A stretch of 64,000 nucleotides of DNA from Pseudomonadaceae bacterium (lineage in GTDB: Bacteria; Pseudomonadota; Gammaproteobacteria; Pseudomonadales; Azotimanducaceae), in contig JANSXA010000006.1 in assembly GCA_024743175.1 (NCBI GenBank), positions 1-64,000 on the forward strand, read 5' to 3'. Positions 16,763-25,689 of the stretch are shown one piece after another; within the stretch, counting starts at the first letter, position 1; every line of letters begins with the position of its first letter. Under the pieces are notes generated by a model. The model saw only the letters and a program-made list of their open reading frames with translations. It was not told the DNA's origin and ran no database searches. The translations under genes and the position numbers were made by a program.

Positions 16763-17782
16763 TTATGCGTCCGGCTCATCCAGGCTTTCATCCAGGGCGG
16801 CTGCGTCACCATATTTAATCACCCGTTGATGCACTTTGTTCATCGCCTTAAAAATGATGTCAGTTGCATTAGACACCTCTTCATATGGATCAAAGAAGAT
16901 TGGGTCGAGGATATGCGAGGCGACGGGTCCGGGCACCTGTTCTTTGCTGCCCGGCGGGCGGATGGCTTTTAGTCCGGTCATGTAAATAGGTATCACCGGA
17001 ACGCGCTTTTCCAGTGCAAGAATAGACACCCCATGTTTGAATTTTGCCAGGTTCTTGCCGCGAGAGCGTGTGCCCTCGGGAAACAGCATCAGGTTGCAGC
17101 CCTGATCCAACAGCCATTTGGGGTAGTCGAGGGTTTTGCTGCCGCCGCCGCGTTGAATGGGATACAACCCCATCACCAGAGATTGATACCAGGGCTGCAA
17201 CTTCCATTCCTTGCGGCCTTTCAGGAACCAGCGGTCAGCTGCCGCGCCAAAATAAATATTCGAGCGGATATGCTCCGGCAGGGCCCCCACCAGCGCGTAC
17301 TGGTCCAGGTGAGACGCATGGTTGCCGACAACAATGCAGGGCCCGGTGATGTTCTGCAGTTTATCCTGACCAGTGATGGTAAACGGCTGGAAAAACTCTT
17401 TTTCCCACTTGGTGAATGCGGTACCGCGCATCATACGACGCACCCAGCGTGCCCAACCCTGGATCTGCCAGGTATGGGGTCCGCCAGTTTCTGCACTTTG
17501 TGAGATCAGTCGTTGGAACAGTGGCAGATCAATGGCGGGCAGTATTTCGGTGCGAGCGGTAGTTGATAACTCCTGGGCCAGAGTTGCACGATAGGCGGTA
17601 AAATTGTCCGGTGCATCGATGATGGTGCACTGATCATATTCGCCCAGCAGGTGGTAGCTCTCTATAACTCTGGCTTCCCAGCGTTCAATAGACGCGTGGA
17701 TACCCATCAGGAACTGAGGATCTTTTTTGGCTTGCACCAGACCCTCAGAATGGTACTTCATCAGTAAGACGTAGTGACCCAT
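16763..17782 (-). CDS. GYD-domain / PlsC acyltransferase fusion protein
   Basis: 339 aa with two parts. Residues 1-95 resemble a GYD-type ferredoxin-like domain (YVLLMKYHSEGL, LLGEYDQCTIIDAPDN, LPAIDLPLF). Residues 125-320 form a lysophospholipid acyltransferase domain with N154-HASHL-D160 (the HX4D catalytic motif), the FLKGRKEW region and FPEGTRS at 234-240. There is no transmembrane helix. The enzyme should transfer acyl chains to lysophosphatidate or a similar acceptor. It is the last gene of the storage-lipid run, 22 bp after a stand-alone GYD protein, so the fused domain probably has the same partner or ligand. Confidence 0.85.
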   Translation of the reverse strand: MGHYVLLMKYHSEGLVQAKKDPQFLMGIHASIERWEARVIESYHLLGEYDQCTIIDAPDNFTAYRATLAQELSTTARTEILPAIDLPLFQRLISQSAETGGPHTWQIQGWARWVRRMMRGTAFTKWEKEFFQPFTITGQDKLQNITGPCIVVGNHASHLDQYALVGALPEHIRSNIYFGAAADRWFLKGRKEWKLQPWYQSLVMGLYPIQRGGGSKTLDYPKWLLDQGCNLMLFPEGTRSRGKNLAKFKHGVSILALEKRVPVIPIYMTGLKAIRPPGSKEQVPGPVASHILDPIFFDPYEEVSNATDIIFKAMNKVHQRVIKYGDAAALDESLDEPDA

Positions 17783-17804
17783 GAGATGGTCTCTCTGCTA
17801 ACCC

Positions 17805-18128
17805 TTACTGATCACCTTTTTCTTCGCTTTTACGTGGCGGTGCCGCTGCCATATTGTTGAGGAATTCCTCTATCGGCATGCCGGGTAACGTTGTGATCTT
17901 AATGGTGCCACGTGAACCGAGTTCCATGGAGATCCGTGCCATCACTTCGTTAGAAGGCGCATCGATGACGTTAACAAAGTCGTAGCCACCCAGGACAGCA
18001 TATTGAGCGCGAACCCTGGCACCCATATCTTCAACTTCGTCGTTTACGCTTTTCAATCGATCAGGCCGCGCTTTGAGTGTTTTACGGCCTTCATCGGTCA
18101 GCGTGCTGAGCATGATATAAGTTGGCAT
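17805..18128 (-). CDS. GYD-domain protein
   Basis: 107 aa from ATG at 18128, with SD AAGGGGAG just upstream; a longer reading to 18161 adds 11 residues and is not favoured. MPTYIMLSTLTDEGRKTL and YAVLGGYDFVNVIDAPSNE are the conserved GYD-family segments (the motif GGYD names the family). Function of the family is not established; the fold is a dimeric alpha/beta barrel. Its place between phaC and the GYD-PlsC fusion ties it to storage-lipid metabolism. Confidence 0.85.
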   Translation of the reverse strand: MPTYIMLSTLTDEGRKTLKARPDRLKSVNDEVEDMGARVRAQYAVLGGYDFVNVIDAPSNEVMARISMELGSRGTIKITTLPGMPIEEFLNNMAAAPPRKSEEKGDQ

Positions 18129-18199
18129 GATCTCCCCTTGATCTTCCTCTTCCTGAGCCAACTGTAAGCTACTGGAAAGAGATCTGCACTAAGGATTTT

Positions 18200-19912
18200 T
18201 CAACTTTCCAGCACGTAGCGTCCGGGCGCAACATCAATTTCCGGGAAATTATCGTTGCCGTAGGCAATTGGCGCCTGCACCGGCTCGGCCGGGCTCTTTT
18301 CTTTCAACCAATCAATCCAGTTTAACACCCAGCTACCTGGGTGCTCGTCAACAGTTTCAAGCCAGGCTTCCGGATCTTCCGGGTAACCTTTGCCAATCCA
18401 GTGTTTCAGATGCTTGTTATCATCACGGCTGGAGATGGTTTGTGTGTGGTTCTGGTTAGTCAGCACAAACTGTACGTTGTCCGCATTGAACAGCTGAGTG
18501 CTGCGATAGCATGCTTTCCACGGTGTTATGTGGTCGGTTGAGCCTGCCATCATGTACACGGGATAGCCTATCTTCGACAGATCAACACGTTTGCCGAGGA
18601 TTTTCATTTCCCGTTTTGCCAGCTTGTTATGCAGCGACAGGTCAAGGAAGTCAGCATGTAGCCCCGCAGGCAGACGGGTGTAGTCAATAGACCAGAACAG
18701 CAGTGGGTGCTTGAGTGGATCTTCGCCTTTCAGGTAGTTGCTGCGTAAAAAGCCCATGATGTTTTCTTCAAAACGCAGCATGGCAAACATTTCGAACACG
18801 TTTTTTTCTTCAAACAGACCGCTCGCGCGCGTCATCTGCTTCTGCGCTTCGATGGAGCGTTCGCTCACGAACAGGCCAAAATCACTGTCTTCGGGACGAT
18901 TGTCGAGGACGTTAACAAACAGCGACAAGCTGTTCACCCAGTCGTCGCCGCGGGCATTCATGACCCCAGCTGCAGCGGTTGCTGCCAGGCCGCCGGCACA
19001 TAAACCCATGAGGTTAACTTTTGGCGCACCGGTAACTTCCCGGATGACGCTGATGGATTGGATAATGCCGTCAGCATAAGAATCCAGGTTCCAGTTGCGG
19101 TGTTCTTTCTTCGGATTGCGCCAGCTGACTGCAAAAACCGGGATACCGGCATCAAGCAGGCGTTTGAACAGGCTTCGGTCCGGGGTCAGATCACCCAGAT
19201 AGAAGCGGTTTACCTGGCTGAAGACGTATAACAACGGCGCATCAACAACCTGGTCAGTAGTGGGTTGATACTGGATCAACTCCAGAAGTTCTGAACGATA
19301 GATAACAGCACCTTCGCTGGCTGCAACATCCTGGCCCACTTTGAAAGCATTGCGATCAGCGCAGGCAGGGTAGCCATGGTTGTGCTGCAGGTCGTCGACC
19401 ATGTTTTTCAAACCGCGAATGACGCTGCGGCCGCTGGTTTCTCTGGCCAGGCGCATGGCTTCAGGGTTGCCGAGCAGCGTATTCACCGGTGCAAGAACGT
19501 CTTTGGCGGCATCGAATACATAACGTGCACGCTCTCTGTTCATACCTTCCAGCTGTGATTCATCCAGCCAGCCGTCCAGAGCCTGGGTCCAGGCGATGTA
19601 GGTCTGGCCCAGACGACGGTACAAACCGTTTTCTATCCAGGCCGGGTCCTGGAACCTTTTGTCATCGGGTTCGGGTGATAGATCACTGTTACCCATCGCG
19701 ATACTTGCAAATTGGGTGGCAAATTCCCGCGTGACATTCCATAACGCAGCGGGCTGGGCTCTGGATGTTTCAAAAACATCCGCCCAGGCGTCCATAAACG
19801 CCTTGCGATCAACACCCAGCGCAGCGTTCAGAGGCACGCCACCATCTGTCTGGCGGCCTGACGCATTCTGTTCGATATTAGGTCGTTGCGAGCTCGATTT
19901 GTCTTGATCCAT
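18200..19912 (-). CDS. phaC: poly(R)-hydroxyalkanoate synthase PhaC
   Basis: 570 aa from ATG at 19912, which has a strong SD GGAGGAAGACAA; an in-frame TTG further upstream is not needed. The lipase-like box is GLCAGG with nucleophile C305. The aspartate is in AGSTDHITPW and the general-base His in NQNHTQTI, completing the PhaC triad. The N-terminal 90 residues are variable, as in class I enzymes. It polymerises (R)-3-hydroxyacyl-CoA at granule surfaces. Neighbours are an SDR (23 bp upstream), wax-ester synthases and a phasin. Confidence 0.9.
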   Translation of the reverse strand: MDQDKSSSQRPNIEQNASGRQTDGGVPLNAALGVDRKAFMDAWADVFETSRAQPAALWNVTREFATQFASIAMGNSDLSPEPDDKRFQDPAWIENGLYRRLGQTYIAWTQALDGWLDESQLEGMNRERARYVFDAAKDVLAPVNTLLGNPEAMRLARETSGRSVIRGLKNMVDDLQHNHGYPACADRNAFKVGQDVAASEGAVIYRSELLELIQYQPTTDQVVDAPLLYVFSQVNRFYLGDLTPDRSLFKRLLDAGIPVFAVSWRNPKKEHRNWNLDSYADGIIQSISVIREVTGAPKVNLMGLCAGGLAATAAAGVMNARGDDWVNSLSLFVNVLDNRPEDSDFGLFVSERSIEAQKQMTRASGLFEEKNVFEMFAMLRFEENIMGFLRSNYLKGEDPLKHPLLFWSIDYTRLPAGLHADFLDLSLHNKLAKREMKILGKRVDLSKIGYPVYMMAGSTDHITPWKACYRSTQLFNADNVQFVLTNQNHTQTISSRDDNKHLKHWIGKGYPEDPEAWLETVDEHPGSWVLNWIDWLKEKSPAEPVQAPIAYGNDNFPEIDVAPGRYVLES

Positions 19913-19935
19913 TTGTCTTCCTCCGCCCGGCAAGT

Positions 19936-20751
19936 TCAAGACTTGTCAGGTGTTACGGTGCCGGGATGCGCTGCAAGGTTGCTGCGCTCCGCGATGCCAG
20001 CCAGCATTCTGATTAACCAGCGTGGTTGATAATGTGCCCAATTTACTACAGCCTGATTTAAGATACCTGGTATACGTATCACTTCCCCCTGATGTAATGC
20101 GTTGTAACCCTGCAGGGCAACATCTTCAGGTTGGCTCATCATCAGCTGCGCGCCTGGAACATGTTCGGTGCCCAGATCGTCAACCATCTCCGTGTCAGTC
20201 AGACCTGGGCACAATGCACAGACCTTGATGCCGCTGCAGCGGGTTTCTTCCGCCAGGCTTTCGGTAAACGATAGAACAAAGGCTTTGCTGGCACTGTACA
20301 GAGCCATGCCAGGTACTGCCTGAAAGCCCACTACGGAACTGACATTGAGGATTTTGCCTTTTTTGGCGGCCAGCATCTGGGGTAGAAACAGGGCGCAGGT
20401 TTCGCTTAGAGCGCGCATGTTCAGGTGCACCATATCCTGGATGCGTTCTCGTGGCATGCTTGCAAAACGGCCCTGATAAGCGGTCCCTGCGTTGTTGATC
20501 AATGTATCTACCGGGCCTATTTCACTGGCCGCCGCAAACAGCTTCTGTGGCCCTTTACGCTTGCTCAGATCGAGGGCAACAACGTGTGCTTCACATAAAG
20601 GTGCCAGTTCAGTGGCCAGCTCGGTCAGTTTATCTTCACGACGTGCACACAGAATCAGGTTGAACCCATGCTGGGCGAAGACCTTGGCAAATGCTCGCCC
20701 GATGCCGGAAGAAGCGCCGGTAATCACGGCAAGCGGTTTGGTGGGTGACAT
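19936..20751 (-). CDS. short-chain dehydrogenase/reductase (DltE-type)
   Basis: 271 aa from the ATG at 20751; GGAG lies about 11 bases upstream and the start is 4 bp past the stop of the upstream wax synthase gene. NAD(P) motif TGASSGIGRAFA, then NNAG and catalytic S-x12-Y-SASK (ALYSASKAFV). The COG0300-type pattern fits 3-ketoacyl or fatty-acyl reductases. Between a wax synthase and PhaC it could supply (R)-3-hydroxyacyl-CoA or reduce an acyl intermediate; this is inferred from context. Confidence 0.85.
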   Translation of the reverse strand: MSPTKPLAVITGASSGIGRAFAKVFAQHGFNLILCARREDKLTELATELAPLCEAHVVALDLSKRKGPQKLFAAASEIGPVDTLINNAGTAYQGRFASMPRERIQDMVHLNMRALSETCALFLPQMLAAKKGKILNVSSVVGFQAVPGMALYSASKAFVLSFTESLAEETRCSGIKVCALCPGLTDTEMVDDLGTEHVPGAQLMMSQPEDVALQGYNALHQGEVIRIPGILNQAVVNWAHYQPRWLIRMLAGIAERSNLAAHPGTVTPDKS

Positions 20752-20755
20752 ATGG

Positions 20756-22219
20756 TTAGTGCTCCGTAAATTGAGTGCGCTCATCGTGTAGACGCGCACT
20801 GTATAACAAGGTGGTGAACGACTGTGTCAAGCAGGCTTCGAAGAACTCCGGGTCGGGAAGTATCTCAGTGCAGCTGGTGAATGAAATGGTGACACGGCCA
20901 CAGTAGGACAGCACCGGAAAGATCAAACCCATACCCTGGGTGATCGGACCGAGACCCAGGGCGGTGACCATGGGTGAACCGCAGAAATACAGCGGCTCCT
21001 GGGGGCCGGGTACGTTAGTGATAGAGACATTAAACGGCGGTGCCGGTGCATTGGCTGCCGTTTGTGTCATCAATCTTGAAGCCAGTGCCGCTGTGAAAGC
21101 GGGTACAAATTTGCTGTAGTCGGTCATGTCCGATGCGCCGACAGCCTGGTGTATCAACTTGCTTCTGCTGGTTTCAGCATGAATGTATTGCAGACGTTCT
21201 AACGGCTCCTCTATATCGGTACCGATGGCGACAAAAAGCGCAGAAACCTGGTTGCCACCTGCAGCCTCGTTACCCTCTGCGGCGGAGCGCAGGTTAACTG
21301 GCGCCATAGCCACAAGGGAGGTCTGCTCGAGTTCGTTTTTTGCCTGCAGATAAGAACGTAGCGCGCCGCCACAGATTGCCAGCACAACATCGTTGACGGT
21401 TGCGCCTGGCACAATCTGGCGAATTTCTTTGATGTCTGCAAGGCTGACGCTGATTGAGCCCAGCACGCGGTGTGCGGTGACCGCGCCGTTAAAACGTGTT
21501 TTTGGTACAGGGTTTGACGGTGTGTTGAACGCGTTCTCTGTGCCAGCAGGTTGACGGGTTGGCAGCGTGCGCATTTGCTGGCTGAACTGCCGACTCAGTG
21601 TCTGGGCGAATTTGAAAGGTTGGGAGAAATTGTTCACACCGCTGCGGAACAGGAGTTCGGCGTCAGTGGGTACAGGCTCTGGATGCCACGACTCGCGTGC
21701 CGGTGGAATAGGTGTTGGTGCGGGCGAGAGGTCGTGTAACAACTCCAGAAAATGCAGTCCGGATGCGCCGTCAACAGCGGCATGGTGTGTCTTGGTGAGC
21801 ACTGCAAAACTGTTCGCAGGCAGCCCGGGGATGTTGTTCAATCCCTCGATTACGGTCAGCTCCCAAAGCGGCTTGGTCATGTCCAGAGGGCGGGCGAATA
21901 TGCGTGAAGCCAGCTGTTGCAAAGCATCACGGTCTCCCGGGCTCGGCAATGCCACGCGACGCAGGTGATAATCGAGGTCAAAATCCCGGTCTTCGATCCA
22001 ATAGGGGTAGTCTGCTTCAAAAGGCACCTTAACCAGACGGCGTCTTGTGGTTACATTCAGATGCAGGCGCTCACCTACGGTTCGGTGCAGAGCCTCTTCG
22101 GTCATGCGTTGTGGGTCGGTCTGGCTGCCATCGTAGATACACAGAGATCCGACATGCATCGGTGTGGCGGGGGTTTCGAGATAAATGAATGAAGCGTCTT
22201 GGATCGAAAGCTGTTGCAC
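20756..22219 (-). CDS. wax ester synthase/diacylglycerol acyltransferase (WS/DGAT) 1
   Basis: 487 aa, GTG start at 22219 eight bases after SD AAGGA. The catalytic HHxxxDG motif is H145-H146-AAV-D150-G151. The rest of the WS/DGAT fold is present, including PLWELTVIEGL, NDVVLAICGGALRSYL and the C-terminal NVPGPQEPLYFCGSPM. The enzyme esterifies acyl-CoA to long-chain alcohols or diacylglycerol at the inner face of the membrane. It is probably cotranscribed with the SDR and phaC. Confidence 0.92.
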   Translation of the reverse strand: MQQLSIQDASFIYLETPATPMHVGSLCIYDGSQTDPQRMTEEALHRTVGERLHLNVTTRRRLVKVPFEADYPYWIEDRDFDLDYHLRRVALPSPGDRDALQQLASRIFARPLDMTKPLWELTVIEGLNNIPGLPANSFAVLTKTHHAAVDGASGLHFLELLHDLSPAPTPIPPARESWHPEPVPTDAELLFRSGVNNFSQPFKFAQTLSRQFSQQMRTLPTRQPAGTENAFNTPSNPVPKTRFNGAVTAHRVLGSISVSLADIKEIRQIVPGATVNDVVLAICGGALRSYLQAKNELEQTSLVAMAPVNLRSAAEGNEAAGGNQVSALFVAIGTDIEEPLERLQYIHAETSRSKLIHQAVGASDMTDYSKFVPAFTAALASRLMTQTAANAPAPPFNVSITNVPGPQEPLYFCGSPMVTALGLGPITQGMGLIFPVLSYCGRVTISFTSCTEILPDPEFFEACLTQSFTTLLYSARLHDERTQFTEH

Positions 22220-22366
22220 AGTTGCAGTCCTTATCCGCGGTAGAGGTTATGTACTCATAGTGTAACGCTTTAGAAATAGCGAAGGGCAGACCTGAAAGGG
22301 GAGAGGGGAGAGAAGATCAGGCCTGCCCCGCGTTAACTTTTAAGGTGCAATTGCTGCACCTTTTTG

Positions 22367-22421
22367 CATACCGGATGGTTTTAGAAACCCCGCACTGTTG
22401 CGGGGTCAGCTGTCCGGTATG
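22367..22421 (-). terminator. nested inverted repeat and terminator after the phasin gene
   Basis: The inner hairpin ACCCCGC-ACTGTT-GCGGGGT (about 22387-22406) is followed on the minus strand by TTTCTAAAA, a moderate intrinsic terminator for phasin. It is enclosed by CATACCGGA (22367-22375) and TCCGGTATG (22413-22421), a second perfect 9-bp pair. A separate plus-orientation hairpin, GGTGCA-ATTGC-TGCACC plus TTTTT, stands at 22344-22365. Confidence 0.6.
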
Positions 22422-22438
22422 ACTAAAGCCGGTATGAC

Positions 22439-22804
22439 TTAAGCGGCAACCGCTGCGTCAACTGCTTCAGCAGCTTCTTCGTTGGCTGCAGCAACTGCGT
22501 CGTTGTTCGCTGAGAAAGCTTCGCGAACGGCTTCGCCACTGCGCTCAACTGCTTCTTTCAGCACTTCGCCACGTGTCTGCAGACGTTCGGTAACACCGTT
22601 GTATAACGTCTGGCCGTATTCACGCTGCATTTCAACAAAACCGCTTACGTCGCGGATTTCAGCCATGCGCTTCATGAATTCCTGATTGGTTTCAAAATAC
22701 TGCTTGAAACCTTCGCCGGTGATTTCAGTCATACGGCGTGCTACATGGGTGTTGATTTCGAACAATTCGCGACCCAGTTTCATTTGATTCTCTATAACAC
22801 TCAT
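22439..22804 (-). CDS. phasin-family PHA granule protein
   Basis: 121 aa, wholly helical and without Cys. The pattern GRELFEINTHVARRMTEITGEGFKQYFETNQEFMKRM, followed by an amphipathic helix and an Ala/Glu-rich tail (residues 100-121), is that of PHA granule-associated phasins. It coats granules and controls their number and size. The adjacent phaC and the PhaR gene at 26500 support the assignment. Upstream, AATTGTGC occurs twice (22906-22913 and 22921-22928), a possible regulator site. Confidence 0.85.
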   Translation of the reverse strand: MSVIENQMKLGRELFEINTHVARRMTEITGEGFKQYFETNQEFMKRMAEIRDVSGFVEMQREYGQTLYNGVTERLQTRGEVLKEAVERSGEAVREAFSANNDAVAAANEEAAEAVDAAVAA

Positions 22805-22974
22805 CTTTGTATCCTCTAGTCGTTTACGTCTGCTGAAGGATGCGTTGCAAACGTCCAGCAGGTGTTGAGATATTTACAACGCATGGTGCGCTGCACAACG
22901 AGGAGAATTGTGCACCACACAATTGTGCGATGCAACAACTTTTTTCAAAAAATTTGAAAAAAATGCCATGATTG

Positions 22975-24477
22975 TCATGCAACTCGCTCTGTAACGCCGT
23001 TTCCTGCGGTTATCGGCAGGTTCGCCGCGTCTCGCAGTAGAGTATCATCTGCGGGTCGACTGGTTTCCAGGCGCACTATATCAGCAGAAACAGCTTTGTG
23101 CAGTGCTACATAAGCCTCCTGGATGTCGTCTCTCAGCCGATCCGCGTCTGGTACCACCCGAGTGGCCGATGTGACCCCGATAAACAGCTGATCGACATAG
23201 CTCTGCACAGTAATGTTGAGTCCCGCGCCGTGCGCTGGAATCGAGACAGGATAGTGGCTGAGCATACGTGCCCCGCTGGAATAGAGCGGCACCCGTGGTC
23301 CCGGCACATTCGATATCACAACGTTGACGGGTGGCGCACTGTGCTCTGACCATTTCATCAGCGAGGCAACAGTTTGTAATCCACGCGCTGCGGATCCAAA
23401 CAGGGGCAGGTGGACATCGGTTGTCATCAGCGGAGCGCATTCAGCCAGCACAGCTTTGGCCAGGCGTGCCTGATGGGCGACATAGCCTACGCGTTCAACC
23501 GGGTCCTCAATGTCTGTGCCCAGTGCGGTGCGCATCATGGACACCTGATTGTTGGTACTGGTGTCGTTGGCCGCCCGCAGGGATACCGGGCACCCAGCGA
23601 TCAGGGTCTTGTCCGGTAACGCACTTTGCCGATTCAGGTAGGTGCGTAGTGCCCCGCCACACAGGCTTAGAAAGACGTCGTTGATGGTGCAGTTAAGGTG
23701 TTTGGCCAGGTGTTTCACTCCGGACAGTGGCAGCTCTCCCGCGGCGAACTCACGGCGTTGATCAATGTGCCGGTTCAGAATGGTTCTTGGACTCGCTGTC
23801 AGGGTAGAGCCCAGGCCTTTACTCGGGTCGATACTGCGCTGCAGTAATCGCGTCACTGCACTGAGCCGGTCTGGCGTGCGCGTGACAGAATTGATGCTCT
23901 GCTTGGTCATCTCGGTCAACAAACCGGTCAACTGGTCTGCCAGCGACAGGGATCTGCGGTCACCGGCAGGAATTCCCTCTGTGGGCATCTCGCCGTTGGG
24001 GTTTTGATCCATCAGGATATTGTAAGAAGCCTGGGCAGCAACACCATCCAGACAGGCGTGGTGCGCGCGGTTGTAATAGGCGACCTGGCCGTTGGCAAGC
24101 CCTGTCAGAACGGCAATGTCCCACAGCGGCCGGTGTCGAGGCAGCGCCTGTTCGTGCAGCCGAGCAACGGTCTGCTCCACCTGTCTGAAACCGCCGGGAG
24201 CGGGAACAGCGACAGTATAGATGTGGTTGTTGATATCAAACTCGGTATCTTCCACCCAGTTTGGATGATCAAGATTACCGCTGGCATGTTCCAGGCGACT
24301 GGTCAGATAAGGCACCAGGTGCGCGCGGCGGGAAATGAACTGTTTCAGCGATCTGACAAATTCTTCAACGGGTGTGTTTTCGGGAAGCTGCATGTACTGC
24401 AGGGATGCAATACTCATGGGGCAGTCTTTGGTTTCAGCGTAAATGAAGCTAGCGTCGGTCGCCGTTAGCTTGTTCAC
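22975..24477 (-). CDS. wax ester synthase/diacylglycerol acyltransferase (WS/DGAT) 2
   Basis: 500 aa, GTG start at 24477 with GGAG nine bases upstream. Active site H139-H140-ACL-D144-G145, plus PLWDIAVLTGL, NDVFLSLCGGALRTYL and NVPGPRVPLYSSGARM. It is clearly homologous to but diverged from the WS/DGAT at 20756-22219, so this is a paralogue rather than a recent duplicate. The pair may differ in preference for alcohols or diacylglycerol. Its promoter region, 24478-24732, holds GTGTCA-N7-TGACAC (24691-24709) and GATGCAATTGTG (24677-24688). Confidence 0.92.
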   Translation of the reverse strand: MNKLTATDASFIYAETKDCPMSIASLQYMQLPENTPVEEFVRSLKQFISRRAHLVPYLTSRLEHASGNLDHPNWVEDTEFDINNHIYTVAVPAPGGFRQVEQTVARLHEQALPRHRPLWDIAVLTGLANGQVAYYNRAHHACLDGVAAQASYNILMDQNPNGEMPTEGIPAGDRRSLSLADQLTGLLTEMTKQSINSVTRTPDRLSAVTRLLQRSIDPSKGLGSTLTASPRTILNRHIDQRREFAAGELPLSGVKHLAKHLNCTINDVFLSLCGGALRTYLNRQSALPDKTLIAGCPVSLRAANDTSTNNQVSMMRTALGTDIEDPVERVGYVAHQARLAKAVLAECAPLMTTDVHLPLFGSAARGLQTVASLMKWSEHSAPPVNVVISNVPGPRVPLYSSGARMLSHYPVSIPAHGAGLNITVQSYVDQLFIGVTSATRVVPDADRLRDDIQEAYVALHKAVSADIVRLETSRPADDTLLRDAANLPITAGNGVTERVA

Positions 24478-24732
24478 TGTTGTGTTCTCCTTTTTCGATT
24501 GATGGTCGGATTGCGTTACTGGTTACTATTGGCTATTCAATAACTGTGCCATTGGTCTGGAACGGCGTTGTCAGGGTTCCAGGCATGAGACAGGCGCAGT
24601 TGTCTGCTTTGCCGCGGTGCGTTGGTTGAACGTCCTGATCGCTAATGGTGCAGGTCGCGAATGGCGCGCATCATACGATGCAATTGTGACGTGTCAATGA
24701 CCCTGACACATCATTTAAGGGTTTATTTTGAG

Positions 24733-25530
24733 CTAGGAGATTTGTCCGGAAACGGCCTTGGGATAAGTCAGTGCCCTCCATCCCTGACGGTGGAAGGGGG
24801 TGAAGTTGGCCTCGTCTAAAGCGAGTCGGTCAGCAACGGCGTATAACACCGCCGGGTGAATGCCCAGACCAATGTGACTGGAGTGAACTTCGATGTTCTG
24901 TCGGCTTTCTGATTCTTCCACGTGGGCCCTGCGCCAGTGCACCACGCCGTCGGTGCGACTATAAACAGCGGTAACCGGAATCTTTGCGGAGATGTTGTGT
25001 AAGCCATGCCGCAGACCAAAACTTGGTGCCTTTGGTGTGCTCAGCAACTCGCCGTTAAGCTGGCGGGCAGCGGTTTGTAGAGCGCTGAACATCGCGGTGG
25101 TTGAACCCTCTGTTCGGATCGGGCTGCCCAGAGTAACCAGCTGGCGAACAGCGTAACCGGCTCTGTCTGCAACAGCTAAGGCATGCACACCGCCGAGGCT
25201 CCAGCCCACCAGGCTGACGGCTCTACCGGTTTTGCGATAAATACGCAGTACATGGTTAACCAGCGGCTCATATCCACCCATCCTGCTGATGCCGAGATTA
25301 CGCCCCTGGCCCCAGGTGTACGTGTCGTAGCCCAGAAAAGTGAGGAATCTGCGCAGCAGTGCGGTTGAATCATCGCTGGCCAGGAAGCCCGGTATAACAA
25401 CGACTGGGTGTTTGTCGCCGCGTGGAGAAAGGCTCAGCCACGGTGCCGATGCGGCCAGAGAAGCCAGCTCCAGACCAGCTCGGGGCAGTTCAGACATGCT
25501 CAGCAGTCTATGTTGGGCTGGATTTGGCAT
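24733..25530 (-). CDS. alpha/beta hydrolase (lipase-like), paralogue A
   Basis: 265 aa from the ATG at 25530, which has AGGA nine bases upstream; ATGs at 25563 and 25584 are alternatives. PVVVIPGFLASD carries the oxyanion HG-like region, the nucleophile is in GWSLGGVHAL, SRTDGVVHW supplies the Asp, and SHIGLGIHPAVLYAV the His. It lacks a signal peptide. It is paired back to back with a homologue of exactly the same length at 25690-26487 and both lie beside wax synthase genes, so hydrolysis of storage esters or acyl transfer is plausible. Confidence 0.8.
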   Translation of the reverse strand: MPNPAQHRLLSMSELPRAGLELASLAASAPWLSLSPRGDKHPVVVIPGFLASDDSTALLRRFLTFLGYDTYTWGQGRNLGISRMGGYEPLVNHVLRIYRKTGRAVSLVGWSLGGVHALAVADRAGYAVRQLVTLGSPIRTEGSTTAMFSALQTAARQLNGELLSTPKAPSFGLRHGLHNISAKIPVTAVYSRTDGVVHWRRAHVEESESRQNIEVHSSHIGLGIHPAVLYAVADRLALDEANFTPFHRQGWRALTYPKAVSGQIS

Positions 25531-25689
25531 CGGCAAATCGTCCTGAAAATTGACTTTGTGCATTTTGCCCAGGTTTTTTTGCATTGCAACATATTTGTTG
25601 ACCCTTGTGCCGTTTGGCGAGAGACTCTTAGGCTGCGATGGCCCGTGATACAGGGTTTCCGCACTTTGCAGATCTGTAGTGAGGTTCAG

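Noticed and set aside
25408-25689. N-terminal extension of the plus-strand hydrolase
   Set aside because: It overlaps the divergent hydrolase and lacks an SD; ATG 25690 has GAGG and gives a length equal to its paralogue.
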